Positions 1-8,400 of a stretch of DNA of 22,302 nt are shown here, piece after piece. Under the pieces are notes generated by a model. The model worked only from the letters and a program-made list of their open reading frames with translations, ran no database searches and was not told the DNA's origin. How positions within the stretch are numbered: position 1 is the stretch's first letter; every line of letters begins with the position of its first letter. Source of the stretch: JBMOLL01 sp049325415 (GTDB lineage: Bacteria > Bacteroidota > Bacteroidia > Bacteroidales > GCA-2748055). A program made the translations under genes and the position numbers. The stretch spans positions 1 to 22,302 of the forward strand of contig JBMOLL010000013.1 of NCBI GenBank assembly GCA_049325415.1, read 5' to 3'.

Positions 1-40
1 TGTTGCGGCTTCCCTGTCTGCGGCAGGTGGAAGCAGGTTG

Positions 41-77
41 AAAAAAGCAAAGGCCGTCCGCATGGGGCAGCCTTTGC
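41..77 (-). terminator. Intrinsic terminator of the small lipoprotein gene
   Basis: A perfect 8-bp stem pairs GCAAAGGC at 47-54 with GCCTTTGC at 70-77 around a 15-nt loop. On the minus strand the stem is followed directly by six U residues (the A-run at 41-46). This is the classical rho-independent layout, and it lies about 65 nt beyond the stop codon of the lipoprotein gene at 142-639. Confidence 0.75.
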
Positions 78-114
78 AAAGAACCCGGTGTCTTGACCGG
101 ATTTATAGATCTAT

Positions 115-139
115 ACGGGATAGTACTTCGGGATCCCGT
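115..139. repeat. Small inverted repeat in a 3' untranslated region
   Basis: ACGGGAT at 115-121 and ATCCCGT at 133-139 form a perfect 7-bp dyad with an 11-nt loop, just after the stop codon of the minus-strand lipoprotein gene. There is no U-tract on either side, so it is probably an mRNA 3' hairpin or chance dyad rather than a terminator. Confidence 0.4.
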
Positions 140-141
140 GT

Positions 142-639
142 TTATTCATAGGTAACATAGGATTCGGCTTCCTCATAGAAAAAGCTCAGATCCTTGTATT
201 TTTCAAAATACGAGTACAGGTCGCCTGAGGTAACAAAGGTTTCCTTGATGTATTCGGTTACCGGGTGAAGCGAAAACTCCTCCTTGCTGGTCCATTCCAG
301 TTTATAGAAATAATAACCATCGGTAGAACCGTCGTAAATATTCAGAAATTTAGTATCACCGATCGTTGTCTGGTGACCGGAATACTGGGTGTAGCTATAC
401 TCTTCATCATCGTAGCTGTAGGTATATTCATAAATATTGAAGTTATAGCCATCGACGTCTTCAACCACAAAATAATCGGGCGTTTCGGATTCCTGATCGG
501 CTGATTTAACCCAGTCGCCCAGCAGTGCAGCAGGGTATTTCTCGTTGGCATCACTCAGCGGAACCGACGATTCGTAGGGACAACCGGCAAGAAAGACCAG
601 CAAAAGCGGGAAGATGATAATTTTCAGGAACTTTTTCAT
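142..639 (-). CDS. Small secreted lipoprotein, function unknown
   Basis: The 165-aa protein starts with a lipoprotein signal peptide: Lys2-Lys3, a hydrophobic stretch at 7-17, and lipobox LAGC with Cys20 as lipidation site. The mature part is acidic and very rich in Tyr, Phe, Asp and Glu. A 'LLGDWVKS' segment near residues 39-46 resembles the first strand of small lipocalin-like lipoproteins of Bacteroidota, and the alternating aromatic strands that follow suit a beta-barrel, but this is only a resemblance. It is transcribed in the same direction as the large regulator upstream (114-nt gap) with no clear terminator between them, so co-transcription is possible. It ends before a good intrinsic terminator. 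No catalytic motif is visible. The gene is confident; the function is not. Confidence 0.8.
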   Translation of the reverse strand: MKKFLKIIIFPLLLVFLAGCPYESSVPLSDANEKYPAALLGDWVKSADQESETPDYFVVEDVDGYNFNIYEYTYSYDDEEYSYTQYSGHQTTIGDTKFLNIYDGSTDGYYFYKLEWTSKEEFSLHPVTEYIKETFVTSGDLYSYFEKYKDLSFFYEEAESYVTYE

Positions 640-753
640 GATGTAGAGTTTAAAGGTTTTGATGAAAGTTAGTTATTATTTTTTTTCTGCCTGCTGTCAT
701 GGTCAAATAATTTTCAGCTGACTATTATAAACACTGGAAGATGCAGGAATGTT

Positions 754-3582
754 TTAAAGTGCCAGGATGAAATCGGTGAGATTTTCCTCAGCTTTAAGAT
801 TGAGCTTTTTGCGCAGGCGGTAACGGTGGTTTTCCACTCCTCTGACCGAGATCCGCATCAGGGGAGCGATTTCTTTCGACGAGAGGTTCATCCGGAGATA
901 GGCACAGAGCCGGAGATCGCTGTGCGATAAACGGGGATAGTCGGTAATCAGTTTCTGGAGGAATTTCTCATGTGCACGTTCGAAGTGAGTTTCAAAGATC
1001 TTCCAGTCGTCGATGCTGGAAACGTTCTGATCGATCTTCCGCAGGAGCGAGTGGTAGAATTTATCCGGATAGCGGACCCCGAGCTGTTCCTTCTGCGCTT
1101 TTATATGTTCTTTAAGCTCAAGGAGGAATTCATTCTTTTTGATCATCGACATGGTCGCATTTGCGAGTTCCTGGCTCTTGAAGGATAATTCGGAATGGAG
1201 TTTGTCGTTCCGCAGGCGGAAGAGTTCCTGTTCTTTCTGCTCCCTGATCTTCTGTTCCCGTTCCCTGATCTTTTTTACTATTATATTTCTGAATACCAGG
1301 AGCATGGCAATTATAAATAGTCCATAGAGCACGAAAGATACTTTTTTCAGGTACCAGGGAGGGGCGATGGTGAGGGGCAGGCTGCTGGTGAGACTGTACT
1401 GGTGCCACTTGTTAAAGGCCCTGACATGGATGACGTATGAGCCGTAAGGCAGACGCTTAAAGGAAAATTCGGGCTTCTGGATCGGCTCCGACCAGTCGTT
1501 GTCGAGACCCTCAATATACGACTGGTAGTAGATCTTTTCAGCGGAATAAAGAGGGAAAGAATATCTCAGAGCCAGGCTGTTGCGGTTATAGGGCAAGCGA
1601 ATACCCGTCGGGCTGAGGACGATGTTTTCCGTATTCCCGTTGCTTTCGCTTACGCTGATCTCCTTCAGGCTAAGCTGTTTATCTGAGATCAGGCGCGACA
1701 GGTCCTGTTTTCCGGCATGGAGGGTGGCATAGCCGTTATCCAGGCATAAGATCGCATTCAGGGGATCAAGGGGGAGAATGTTTTCAAAGCCCATGATCAG
1801 ATGGTCGCTGAACAGGTCGGCCGGATATTCCCGGATGAGTTCAGATATATTGCCGGTATTCCTGAACAGAGCGATGCCATCCCTGCTGATGAACCAGTAG
1901 TGGTGTTCCGGACCGCTGATGATCCGGTGCGACAGGGCATAGCGTCCGAGTTGTTCATTCAGCTGCCGGTATGGAATAATGGTATCGTTAATATCATCGT
2001 AGGTAAATATGCCATTACCGGTGGTGAATACGATCCTGTTTTCAATTTTAAATACCTGGATGTCATAATCCTTTCCAAAGGTTTCCTGTCCGAAATAGCT
2101 GGTTTGCAATATGGTATCGTGCCTGTCGTTCAGACGCAGGCGATAAACTCCCCGGTGCATATGGCTTGCCCAAAGGTTGTTGAGATGATCCATCTCGATA
2201 TACCTGATCAGATCGTTAAAGCCGTTAAGGATGTAGGCACTTTTCCAGTTGCTCTCTTCTTTTTCATAAAATACAATGCTGGAGTAGGTGCTCTGGACCA
2301 GTTTCTGAGGGTTTGCCGGGTCCTGGATCAGCGAAAAACCTCCGGCAGCCGGAGGGATCTTTAGGGCTTCATTATCACGGATAAGGAAGGTTCCGTTATT
2401 ATGACTGATAAACAGTTGCCCGTCGAAAACATTACAGCTCCAGGTTTGTCCCAGTGTTCCGGCGATGAGCCGGAAAGCTCCTTTTTGGTCTTCGAGGGGG
2501 CGGCAGAACAAGCCCTGGTTTGCTCCCAGGTAGAGCATTCCGTCACAGATGGCGGCGGAGTAAACGGCACCGACCTCCTGTCGGGTAAAAAGACTGTACG
2601 ACTGATCCGATTGCAGGGAAACATAGTCGATCCCGTTGTCGAGTGAAAGCCAGATATTATCCGACCGGTCGCTGTATATTCCAAGGACGGTATTGTTTTG
2701 CAGACCCTTCTCGTTATTGATTCTGTTGAGCAGCCTGCCGTCTTCCGAAAAAACGGAGACTCCGTCGAGAATGGTTCCGATGACCAGTTCGCCGCCCGGG
2801 GTGAAAGATCCGCGGTTAATTTCATTTTTTGCAAAATACTCTTTTTCTTCGGGCAGATAGGGTTCGGTTTTCTGGCCATCCACCAGGAAAAGACCATCAT
2901 TGGCGGTGCCGACGAGCAGGCGGCCATCGGTGAAAGGCAGAATAAAACGGGCCAGTGTGCCGGCAATTTCGGGGGAGGTGTTATAGGGTTCGGGGGTGTT
3001 CCCGTTCAGACGGTAAATCCCTTTCTGACTGAGGTGCAGGTAAAAGCTGCCGTTTATTTCATTAACCGCATTGATCAGGGCCTCGGGTCGTACCACCTCG
3101 AAGTAGTGGTAGTCGTAAATAAAGAGGGAGGTAAAAGACATAAAATAGACCTTTCCGTCCATAATGATCGTGTTCCAGAACTCTTCGTTGGCGGAAAAGC
3201 CGGCTTCAGCCTCGGCTTTGAGGGAAACATAGTTCAGTTTCCCGATCGAATCCCTTGACCAGTAACCCAGTTCCCGATATCCGCTGGTAAAGATCCTGTT
3301 TTCCGGATCAACGGCGACCGAGCGGATAACTGTTCCATTGGGGGCCGGGTGAAAATCCCATTCGATCCCGTCAAACTCCAGGAGCCCGATATTGTTGGCA
3401 GCATAGATGATCCCCTCCCGGTCGGCTGTGATCGACCAGTTCTGACTTTCCGCATGGTAAAGCTGTTTGGAGAAATTCTGGATTTCCACCTCCCCAGCAG
3501 GAGAGGTCTGAAAAGCTGAGGCAGCAAATACCCGGAGGAGCAACACCCCGGAAACGAACAGGCATTTTAATGTTTTTCCCAT
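754..3582 (-). CDS. Transmembrane Reg_prop / Y_Y_Y sensor with LuxR-type HTH output
   Basis: This is a 942-aa one-component regulator. Residues 1-23 form a signal peptide. Residues from about 30 to 665 show propeller-type repeats (for example 'ITADREGIIYAANNIGLLEF' and 'YSDRSDNIWLSLDNGIDYVS') as in the periplasmic Reg_prop sensor domains of hybrid two-component systems. A Y_Y_Y domain follows at about 671-739 (GLDNDWSEP, RLPYGSYVIHVRA), then one membrane helix at about 748-764, a charged coiled coil at about 770-835, and a LuxR-type helix-turn-helix at about 882-935 (LSSKEIAPLMRISVRGVENH). There is no histidine kinase, receiver or AraC domain, so the sugar signal would have to pass directly to a membrane-tethered DNA-binding domain. 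Its divergent position 316 bp from the SusC start codon suggests that it controls the glucan operon. The architecture is known in Bacteroidota; the target is inferred. Confidence 0.9.
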   Translation of the reverse strand: MGKTLKCLFVSGVLLLRVFAASAFQTSPAGEVEIQNFSKQLYHAESQNWSITADREGIIYAANNIGLLEFDGIEWDFHPAPNGTVIRSVAVDPENRIFTSGYRELGYWSRDSIGKLNYVSLKAEAEAGFSANEEFWNTIIMDGKVYFMSFTSLFIYDYHYFEVVRPEALINAVNEINGSFYLHLSQKGIYRLNGNTPEPYNTSPEIAGTLARFILPFTDGRLLVGTANDGLFLVDGQKTEPYLPEEKEYFAKNEINRGSFTPGGELVIGTILDGVSVFSEDGRLLNRINNEKGLQNNTVLGIYSDRSDNIWLSLDNGIDYVSLQSDQSYSLFTRQEVGAVYSAAICDGMLYLGANQGLFCRPLEDQKGAFRLIAGTLGQTWSCNVFDGQLFISHNNGTFLIRDNEALKIPPAAGGFSLIQDPANPQKLVQSTYSSIVFYEKEESNWKSAYILNGFNDLIRYIEMDHLNNLWASHMHRGVYRLRLNDRHDTILQTSYFGQETFGKDYDIQVFKIENRIVFTTGNGIFTYDDINDTIIPYRQLNEQLGRYALSHRIISGPEHHYWFISRDGIALFRNTGNISELIREYPADLFSDHLIMGFENILPLDPLNAILCLDNGYATLHAGKQDLSRLISDKQLSLKEISVSESNGNTENIVLSPTGIRLPYNRNSLALRYSFPLYSAEKIYYQSYIEGLDNDWSEPIQKPEFSFKRLPYGSYVIHVRAFNKWHQYSLTSSLPLTIAPPWYLKKVSFVLYGLFIIAMLLVFRNIIVKKIREREQKIREQKEQELFRLRNDKLHSELSFKSQELANATMSMIKKNEFLLELKEHIKAQKEQLGVRYPDKFYHSLLRKIDQNVSSIDDWKIFETHFERAHEKFLQKLITDYPRLSHSDLRLCAYLRMNLSSKEIAPLMRISVRGVENHRYRLRKKLNLKAEENLTDFILAL

Positions 3583-3613
3583 TTAAAACAGGTAAAGGCG
3601 AAGGGGTGGCAAC

Positions 3614-3630
3614 GATCCTCCGGAAGGATC
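3614..3630 (-). promoter_or_regulatory. Short hairpin in the regulator leader
   Basis: GATCCT at 3614-3619 and AGGATC at 3625-3630 form a 6-bp stem with a 5-nt loop. It lies about 32 nt upstream of the regulator start codon, so it may fold in the 5' leader of that mRNA. The stem is short and its role is unknown. Confidence 0.3.
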
Positions 3631-3724
3631 AACCACGATGTAAAAATGCAAAATAATCATAAATTCTACTCATCCCTGCAAAAAAACATGTTTTTGAAAT
3701 GTGAAAAATGAAAATCCGTAAGAA

Positions 3725-3753
3725 ATTAACAAACAGGCATCTGGATTGTTAAT
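3725..3753. promoter_or_regulatory. Candidate operator dyad midway between regulator and SusC
   Basis: Perfect half-sites ATTAACAA (3725-3732) and TTGTTAAT (3746-3753) are separated by 13 nt, so they repeat at 21 bp, two helical turns. The centre (about 3739) lies almost exactly halfway between the two divergent start codons (3582 and 3899). This spacing suits a dimeric LuxR/NarL-type DNA-binding protein. Binding by the adjacent regulator is inferred. Confidence 0.45.
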
Positions 3754-3776
3754 AATTAGGACAAGTGAATAAATGG

Positions 3777-3840
3777 TGAAGTAAAAAGTTGGTTCAATAT
3801 TCTCTGGTGAGCATATTGTGTGGTCAATAATTTTACTTCA
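3777..3840 (+). promoter_or_regulatory. Nested inverted repeats upstream of the SusC gene
   Basis: TGAAGTAAAA (3777-3786) and TTTTACTTCA (3831-3840) form a perfect 10-bp inverted repeat. Inside it, CAATAT (3795-3800) pairs with ATATTG (3813-3818). If transcribed, these would make a branched or extended hairpin ending about 58 nt before the SusC start codon; otherwise they are a two-dyad operator. No U-tract follows the outer arm, so it is not a standard terminator. Confidence 0.4.
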
Positions 3841-3898
3841 AAGCACATTTTTCAGAACTTGTTTCAAATTGCTATTACTAAAACTAAATGTGCCAGCT

Positions 3899-6880
3899 AT
3901 GAAAAAATTGTTCTTTCTGTTATTCATTTTTTCGGCCACATTGCTTTCTGCTCAGCAGACGACAATCACAGGTAATGTGACCGATCAGAATGGGATGGGA
4001 ATACCCGGTGTAAGTATTCTTGTAAAAGGAACACAACAGGGTACCATTACGGATTTTAATGGCGACTACACTCTTACGGCCCCGTCCGAAGCCACCCTTG
4101 TTTTCAGTTTTATCGGTTACAAGACGGTGGAGGAGGCCCTGGGAGGCCGCACGGTCGTTAATCTGCAGATGCAGGAGGAAGCCATCGGAATGGAAGAAGT
4201 GGTGGTGGTGGGTTATGGTACTGCCAAAGTAAAAGATGTGACAGGGTCCATCGTAACCATCAGGAATGAGGATCTTACCAAACAGCAGGTAACCAACGTT
4301 GGTCAGGTATTGCAGGGCAAGGTAGCCGGTTTGCAGGTGTCGTCGACCGGTGAACCTGGAAGCTCACCGCAGATCAGGATCAGGGGGCTTGCCACCGTGA
4401 AGGGGACCAACGCAAACCCGCTTTATGTAGTGGATGATGTCTTTATGGATGATATCAGTTTCCTTTCCAACGACCAGATTGAATCCGTTTCCGTACTTAA
4501 AGATGCTTCTGCCGCCGCTATTTACGGGGTACGGGGTGCAAGGGGTGTTGTTCTGATCACCACCAAAAAGGGAAGCAGCACCGAGCCGAAGATCACTTAT
4601 TCGGGTTACTACGGTATACAGAATGCCGCAAATATGCTGGAAATGGCCAACGCGGAACAGTATATCACCTTATATAATGAAAAGAATCCGACCAAACCCA
4701 TTGATAATGTAACCTATCCCGGGAGTACCAACTGGTACAATGAAGTTCTGCGGCCGGCAAACATCCAGAATCACGAACTGGGGATCAGTGGCGGGAACGA
4801 AGCTTCCAAGTATTTTTATGGCATTGGAATTACCAGCCAGGAAGGGATTATCAAGAAGAACGATTATACCCGTTTTAACCTGAGAGGGTCCAACGATCTT
4901 CAGATCAACAAATATCTTAAGAGCGGATATAACATCATCGTAACCGGGACGAACACCAATCTGCCCGCCGATGTGCTGATGCCCTCCTTTGTTGCTCCTC
5001 CGGTTTTTAATGTTTATACCAACAACGTATTTTCCGATTTTTCAAGCCTGATCTCGGGTTCAAACCCGGCAGCCAACCTCGACCGGATCAACAATGTGTC
5101 GAAAAGCGCCCAGGCCCTGGTCAATGCCTACCTGGAGCTCAAGCCGATCAAGGATCTTTCGATCCGTACCTCATTTACGGTTGACGGGAATTATACCACT
5201 GCCAGGAATTATGAACCGGAGTTTGATTATATCACCGTAAGTGATACGGTTTCCACGCTGACCAAAACAAGCAGCTATCACCTGAATTATACCTGGGATA
5301 ACCTGATTAATTATCAGAAGGTATTCGGAGAAAACCGGCTTACCCTTATGGCCGGTTTTTCAGCCTACCAGATCTATTACCAGGGTATGAGCGGAACAGC
5401 GGATGGCGTACCCTTTTACTCGGATGCCACACTTTACCTTGGAAAGGGGTCTACAATTCCCATTGCAAATGACTGGGGTGGAAAAATACGCTCGGAATCT
5501 TATTTCGCGAGGGTGTTCTATTCCTATAAAGACAAATATTTGCTGACCGCCACTTTCAGAAGGGACGGTTCCTCTGTTTTCCCGGAAAATGACCGCTGGG
5601 CCACAGCACCGTCGGTGGGTATCGGCTGGGTGATCAGCGACGAATCGTTTATGGATAACGTCAATATCTTTGACTTCCTCAAGCTGAAAGCCAGCTGGGG
5701 TGTCCTGGGGAACAGCGATATTCCGCAGAATGTCTATACCCTGACCGTGAATACTTCAAGCGATTACTGGGTGATTTACGGTCCTTACGGCAGCGGAAAC
5801 ATCAGCCAGGGTAAATCCATCACCTCGGTGGTACCTCCTCAGCTTATGTGGGAGTCACTGGAAGAGATCAACACCGGTTTTGAATCAAAATTGTTTGCCA
5901 ACCGGATGACCCTGGACATTGAGTATTACAGGAGGATGACCAAAAATGCCATCTTCCCCTATCCCGTGCCGGCAACTTCCGGTTTATCCGGCAGCTATCT
6001 TGATAACGTCTGCGACATCCTTAACACCGGGGTTGAACTTACCACTTCCTGGAACCAGAATATCAGCAGTGACATGAAGATAGGATTCAGTGGGAACGTT
6101 GCTTATAACCACAATGAGATCTACAGTTTTAAACCCGGAACAGTAGGTTATACTACTGGAAATGCATTTAATGGAAAACTGGCAATTAAAAACCAGGTCG
6201 GTCACCCCATCGGGGAGTATTTTGTTTATGAGGTAGCCGGTGTATTCCAGAATGCCGATCAGGTCACTAACTATGTGAACAGCGAGGGTAAGAAGATCAT
6301 GGCCACTGCAAAACCCGGCGACCTGATCTTTGTGGATCAGAATGATGACGGTGTGATCGATGAACTGGACAAGATTTCCTACGGCAGTTACATTCCCAAG
6401 CTCATTTATGGCTTTAACCTGAATATGACCTGGAAAAGCTTTGATCTCTCGGCCGATTTTGCCGGTGTGGCCGGTAATAAGATCTATAATGCCAAGAGAG
6501 CCCAGCGTTACGGGAATGAGAACTGGGACCTTGACTTCTACGAGAACAGATGGTACGGTGAAGGTACCAGCAATACCTATCCCAGTGCCAATGTGGGCGG
6601 ACGGAGAAATCCCGATCCGAGTACCTTCTTTGTTGAGTCGGGAGCTTATTTCAGGATCAGGAACGTACAGGTGGGCTACACGCTTCCCTCGAACCTGGTG
6701 AATAAACTTGCCATTTCCAGGGCAAGGGTTTATCTGAGCTTCCAGAATCCCTACGCCTTCTTCAAGTACAACGGGTTCTCACCGGAAATTCTTTCCGGAT
6801 CGGCCGATACCCAGGGTATGGATTATAATGTATACCCGATCACAAGTATCAGTACCATTGGTCTGAACCTGAATTTCTAA
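3899..6880 (+). CDS. SusC-like TonB-dependent outer-membrane transporter
   Basis: The 993-aa protein is the outer-membrane channel that imports glycan oligosaccharides using TonB energy. I chose ATG 3899, not the in-frame ATG at 3818, because it directly begins a typical signal peptide (MKKLFFLLF...LSAQQ). In order: a CarboxypepD_reg-like domain at about 22-92 (ITGNVTDQNGMGIPGVSI), a SusC-type TonB-box segment 'EEVVVVGYG' at about 99-107, a plug at about 108-235 (RIRGL, NPLYVVDDV, VLKDASAAAIYGVRGARGVV), then a long beta-barrel ending in 'ISTIGLNLNF' with a C-terminal aromatic residue. Length is normal for SusC proteins of the RagA type. SusD follows after 29 nt. Regulation is probably by the divergent sensor. 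No frameshift or truncation is visible. Confidence 0.96.
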   Translation: MKKLFFLLFIFSATLLSAQQTTITGNVTDQNGMGIPGVSILVKGTQQGTITDFNGDYTLTAPSEATLVFSFIGYKTVEEALGGRTVVNLQMQEEAIGMEEVVVVGYGTAKVKDVTGSIVTIRNEDLTKQQVTNVGQVLQGKVAGLQVSSTGEPGSSPQIRIRGLATVKGTNANPLYVVDDVFMDDISFLSNDQIESVSVLKDASAAAIYGVRGARGVVLITTKKGSSTEPKITYSGYYGIQNAANMLEMANAEQYITLYNEKNPTKPIDNVTYPGSTNWYNEVLRPANIQNHELGISGGNEASKYFYGIGITSQEGIIKKNDYTRFNLRGSNDLQINKYLKSGYNIIVTGTNTNLPADVLMPSFVAPPVFNVYTNNVFSDFSSLISGSNPAANLDRINNVSKSAQALVNAYLELKPIKDLSIRTSFTVDGNYTTARNYEPEFDYITVSDTVSTLTKTSSYHLNYTWDNLINYQKVFGENRLTLMAGFSAYQIYYQGMSGTADGVPFYSDATLYLGKGSTIPIANDWGGKIRSESYFARVFYSYKDKYLLTATFRRDGSSVFPENDRWATAPSVGIGWVISDESFMDNVNIFDFLKLKASWGVLGNSDIPQNVYTLTVNTSSDYWVIYGPYGSGNISQGKSITSVVPPQLMWESLEEINTGFESKLFANRMTLDIEYYRRMTKNAIFPYPVPATSGLSGSYLDNVCDILNTGVELTTSWNQNISSDMKIGFSGNVAYNHNEIYSFKPGTVGYTTGNAFNGKLAIKNQVGHPIGEYFVYEVAGVFQNADQVTNYVNSEGKKIMATAKPGDLIFVDQNDDGVIDELDKISYGSYIPKLIYGFNLNMTWKSFDLSADFAGVAGNKIYNAKRAQRYGNENWDLDFYENRWYGEGTSNTYPSANVGGRRNPDPSTFFVESGAYFRIRNVQVGYTLPSNLVNKLAISRARVYLSFQNPYAFFKYNGFSPEILSGSADTQGMDYNVYPITSISTIGLNLNF

Positions 6881-6909
6881 TGTATAACTGATCTGAAAAG
6901 CAAAGAGTC

Positions 6910-8370
6910 ATGAAAAAATATATCATTTTAGCATTGATTTTCGGCGGTCTTCTTTCTTCCTGTTCAGGATACCTTGAATTTCCGCCTGAAGGCGAAATCA
7001 AAGGGTCCGATTTCTGGAATGACGAAGCTGATGCCCAGGCAGGAGTGGACGCCATGTACGGTTATCTGCGTACCTGGGATATCTCTGCCTTCAATTACCT
7101 GATCGTGTCCTCCCTTGCCTCCGATGAAATTATTAAAGGAAGTGTGGTGGGCGACGGCTCCTGGGCTGTAGCCTACGATAACTATGAGTACACTTCTACC
7201 TATGAGCACATCCGCGATTTCTGGGTAGCCCGCTACAAGGCCATTAACCTGTCGAACCAGGTGATTGACAATGTTCCGGGTATCACCATGAACGAAAGCG
7301 TCAAGGCACGGATGATCGCTGAAGCAAAATTCCTGCGTGCGCTGCACTATTTCTACCTGGTCAGGGCTTTTGGCGGTGTGCCCGTGATCCTGAGCCTTGA
7401 AGAAGCCAGGACCGGAGCTGCCCGTTCGACAGTTGAAGAGACCTATGCCGCCATTGAAGCGGATTTACTGGACGCTGTGGACGTTCTTCCGTCCACCCTG
7501 CCACAGGAAGAATTCGGCCGAGCCACCAGCTGGGCGGCCAAGGCTCTGCTGGCCAAAGTTTATATGTACGAAGAAAAGTGGACCGACTGCAAGGCCATGA
7601 CCGAAGACATCATCCAGAACGGACAGAACTATGCCGACCAGGGTCCGTTTGATCTTTACGAAGATTACTATCTCTTATTCCGGCCTGAACAGGAATTCTG
7701 CAAGGAATCCATTTTTGAGATCCTGAGTTCCGAGGTCGATGGCAACGGCGATATTTCAAAAAGCCAGTTTGCCGAGACCCAGTTACCAAGAGGAATCGCC
7801 AACTGGGGAGGCTGGGGATGGTTCGCTCCTTCCGATGCCTGTGCCGCTGCCTTTGATGCTGCCGGTGATACATTGAGGAAAAGGGTTACGATCCTTACCT
7901 ACGGTGACAGGACCCAGGATGGTGATTCGATCCTCGGGGTAACGGAAATGGAAGGCAATTCGATCCCCCGTTATAACGGCAAGGTTTATGTTCCTTCCCG
8001 CTTTACCCATACCACGGGTCCTGCCGGATGTGAACAGAATGTCCGGCTGATCCGCTTTGCAGAAATCCTCCTTATCGACGCGGAAGCCGCCACTCACACA
8101 GGAGGCGATGTGGCTACACCGCTGAACCGGATCAGGGCCAGGGCAAAACTGGATCCAATCGGAAGCCCAACCATTGAAGATGTATGGAGGGAAAGGCAAC
8201 TGGAACTCGCCGGCGAGCAGGACCGTTTCTGGGACCTGGTTCGCACCGGACGGGCTGCCAGCGTGCTGGGACCTCTTGGTTTTGAGGCTGGAAAACATGA
8301 ATTATTTCCCATCCCCGAGAAAGAAATTGAACTTCTACCCGATCTGCTTGAGCAGAACCCGGGCTGGTAA
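6910..8370 (+). CDS. SusD-like surface glycan-binding lipoprotein (RagB/SusD family)
   Basis: This 486-aa lipoprotein is the lid partner of the SusC transporter on the cell surface. The signal peptide ends in lipobox LSSC with Cys18. The N-terminal region contains 'FWNDEADAQAGVDAMYGYL', the typical first SusD helix, then TPR-like helices (AEAKFLRALHYFYLVRAFGG, a hallmark motif). The C-terminal part has 'IRFAEILLIDAEA', 'WRERQLELAGEQDRFWDLVRTG' and the family ending 'FPIPEKEIELLP...QNPGW'. Length is typical. The gene sits 29 nt after SusC and 30 nt before the first GH144 gene, so the three are almost certainly co-transcribed. Which glycan it binds cannot be read from the sequence; the neighbours point to beta-1,2-glucan. 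Confidence 0.96.
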   Translation: MKKYIILALIFGGLLSSCSGYLEFPPEGEIKGSDFWNDEADAQAGVDAMYGYLRTWDISAFNYLIVSSLASDEIIKGSVVGDGSWAVAYDNYEYTSTYEHIRDFWVARYKAINLSNQVIDNVPGITMNESVKARMIAEAKFLRALHYFYLVRAFGGVPVILSLEEARTGAARSTVEETYAAIEADLLDAVDVLPSTLPQEEFGRATSWAAKALLAKVYMYEEKWTDCKAMTEDIIQNGQNYADQGPFDLYEDYYLLFRPEQEFCKESIFEILSSEVDGNGDISKSQFAETQLPRGIANWGGWGWFAPSDACAAAFDAAGDTLRKRVTILTYGDRTQDGDSILGVTEMEGNSIPRYNGKVYVPSRFTHTTGPAGCEQNVRLIRFAEILLIDAEAATHTGGDVATPLNRIRARAKLDPIGSPTIEDVWRERQLELAGEQDRFWDLVRTGRAASVLGPLGFEAGKHELFPIPEKEIELLPDLLEQNPGW

Positions 8371-8400
8371 ACGGAATTTTTTTAGCTAGTTTTTGAAAAC

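Larger units (their letters stand above)
3583..3898. other. Divergent intergenic control region
   Basis: This 316-bp AT-rich stretch separates the minus-strand regulator from the plus-strand SusC gene and must hold both promoters. I found no full match to the Bacteroidota TTTG / TANNTTTG promoter on either strand; TAATTTTA near 3827-3834 is a one-mismatch candidate. The region holds three dyads listed separately: 3614-3630, 3725-3753 and 3777-3840. Confidence 0.6.

Noticed and set aside
700..714. TGGTCAAATAATTTT resembling TGGTCAATAATTTT at 3821-3834
   Set aside because: Similar AT-rich words with an indel, on the non-coding orientation for the lipoprotein gene; not enough to claim a shared regulatory site.
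2361..2966. A 201-codon alternative frame inside the regulator
   Set aside because: Out-of-frame shadow within propeller repeats that are clearly encoded in the main frame; no domain or start signal.
3818..3898. Upstream extension of the SusC reading frame to ATG 3818
   Set aside because: It would place 27 residues before a perfect signal peptide, and the ATG lies inside the nested inverted repeats; start at 3899 preferred.
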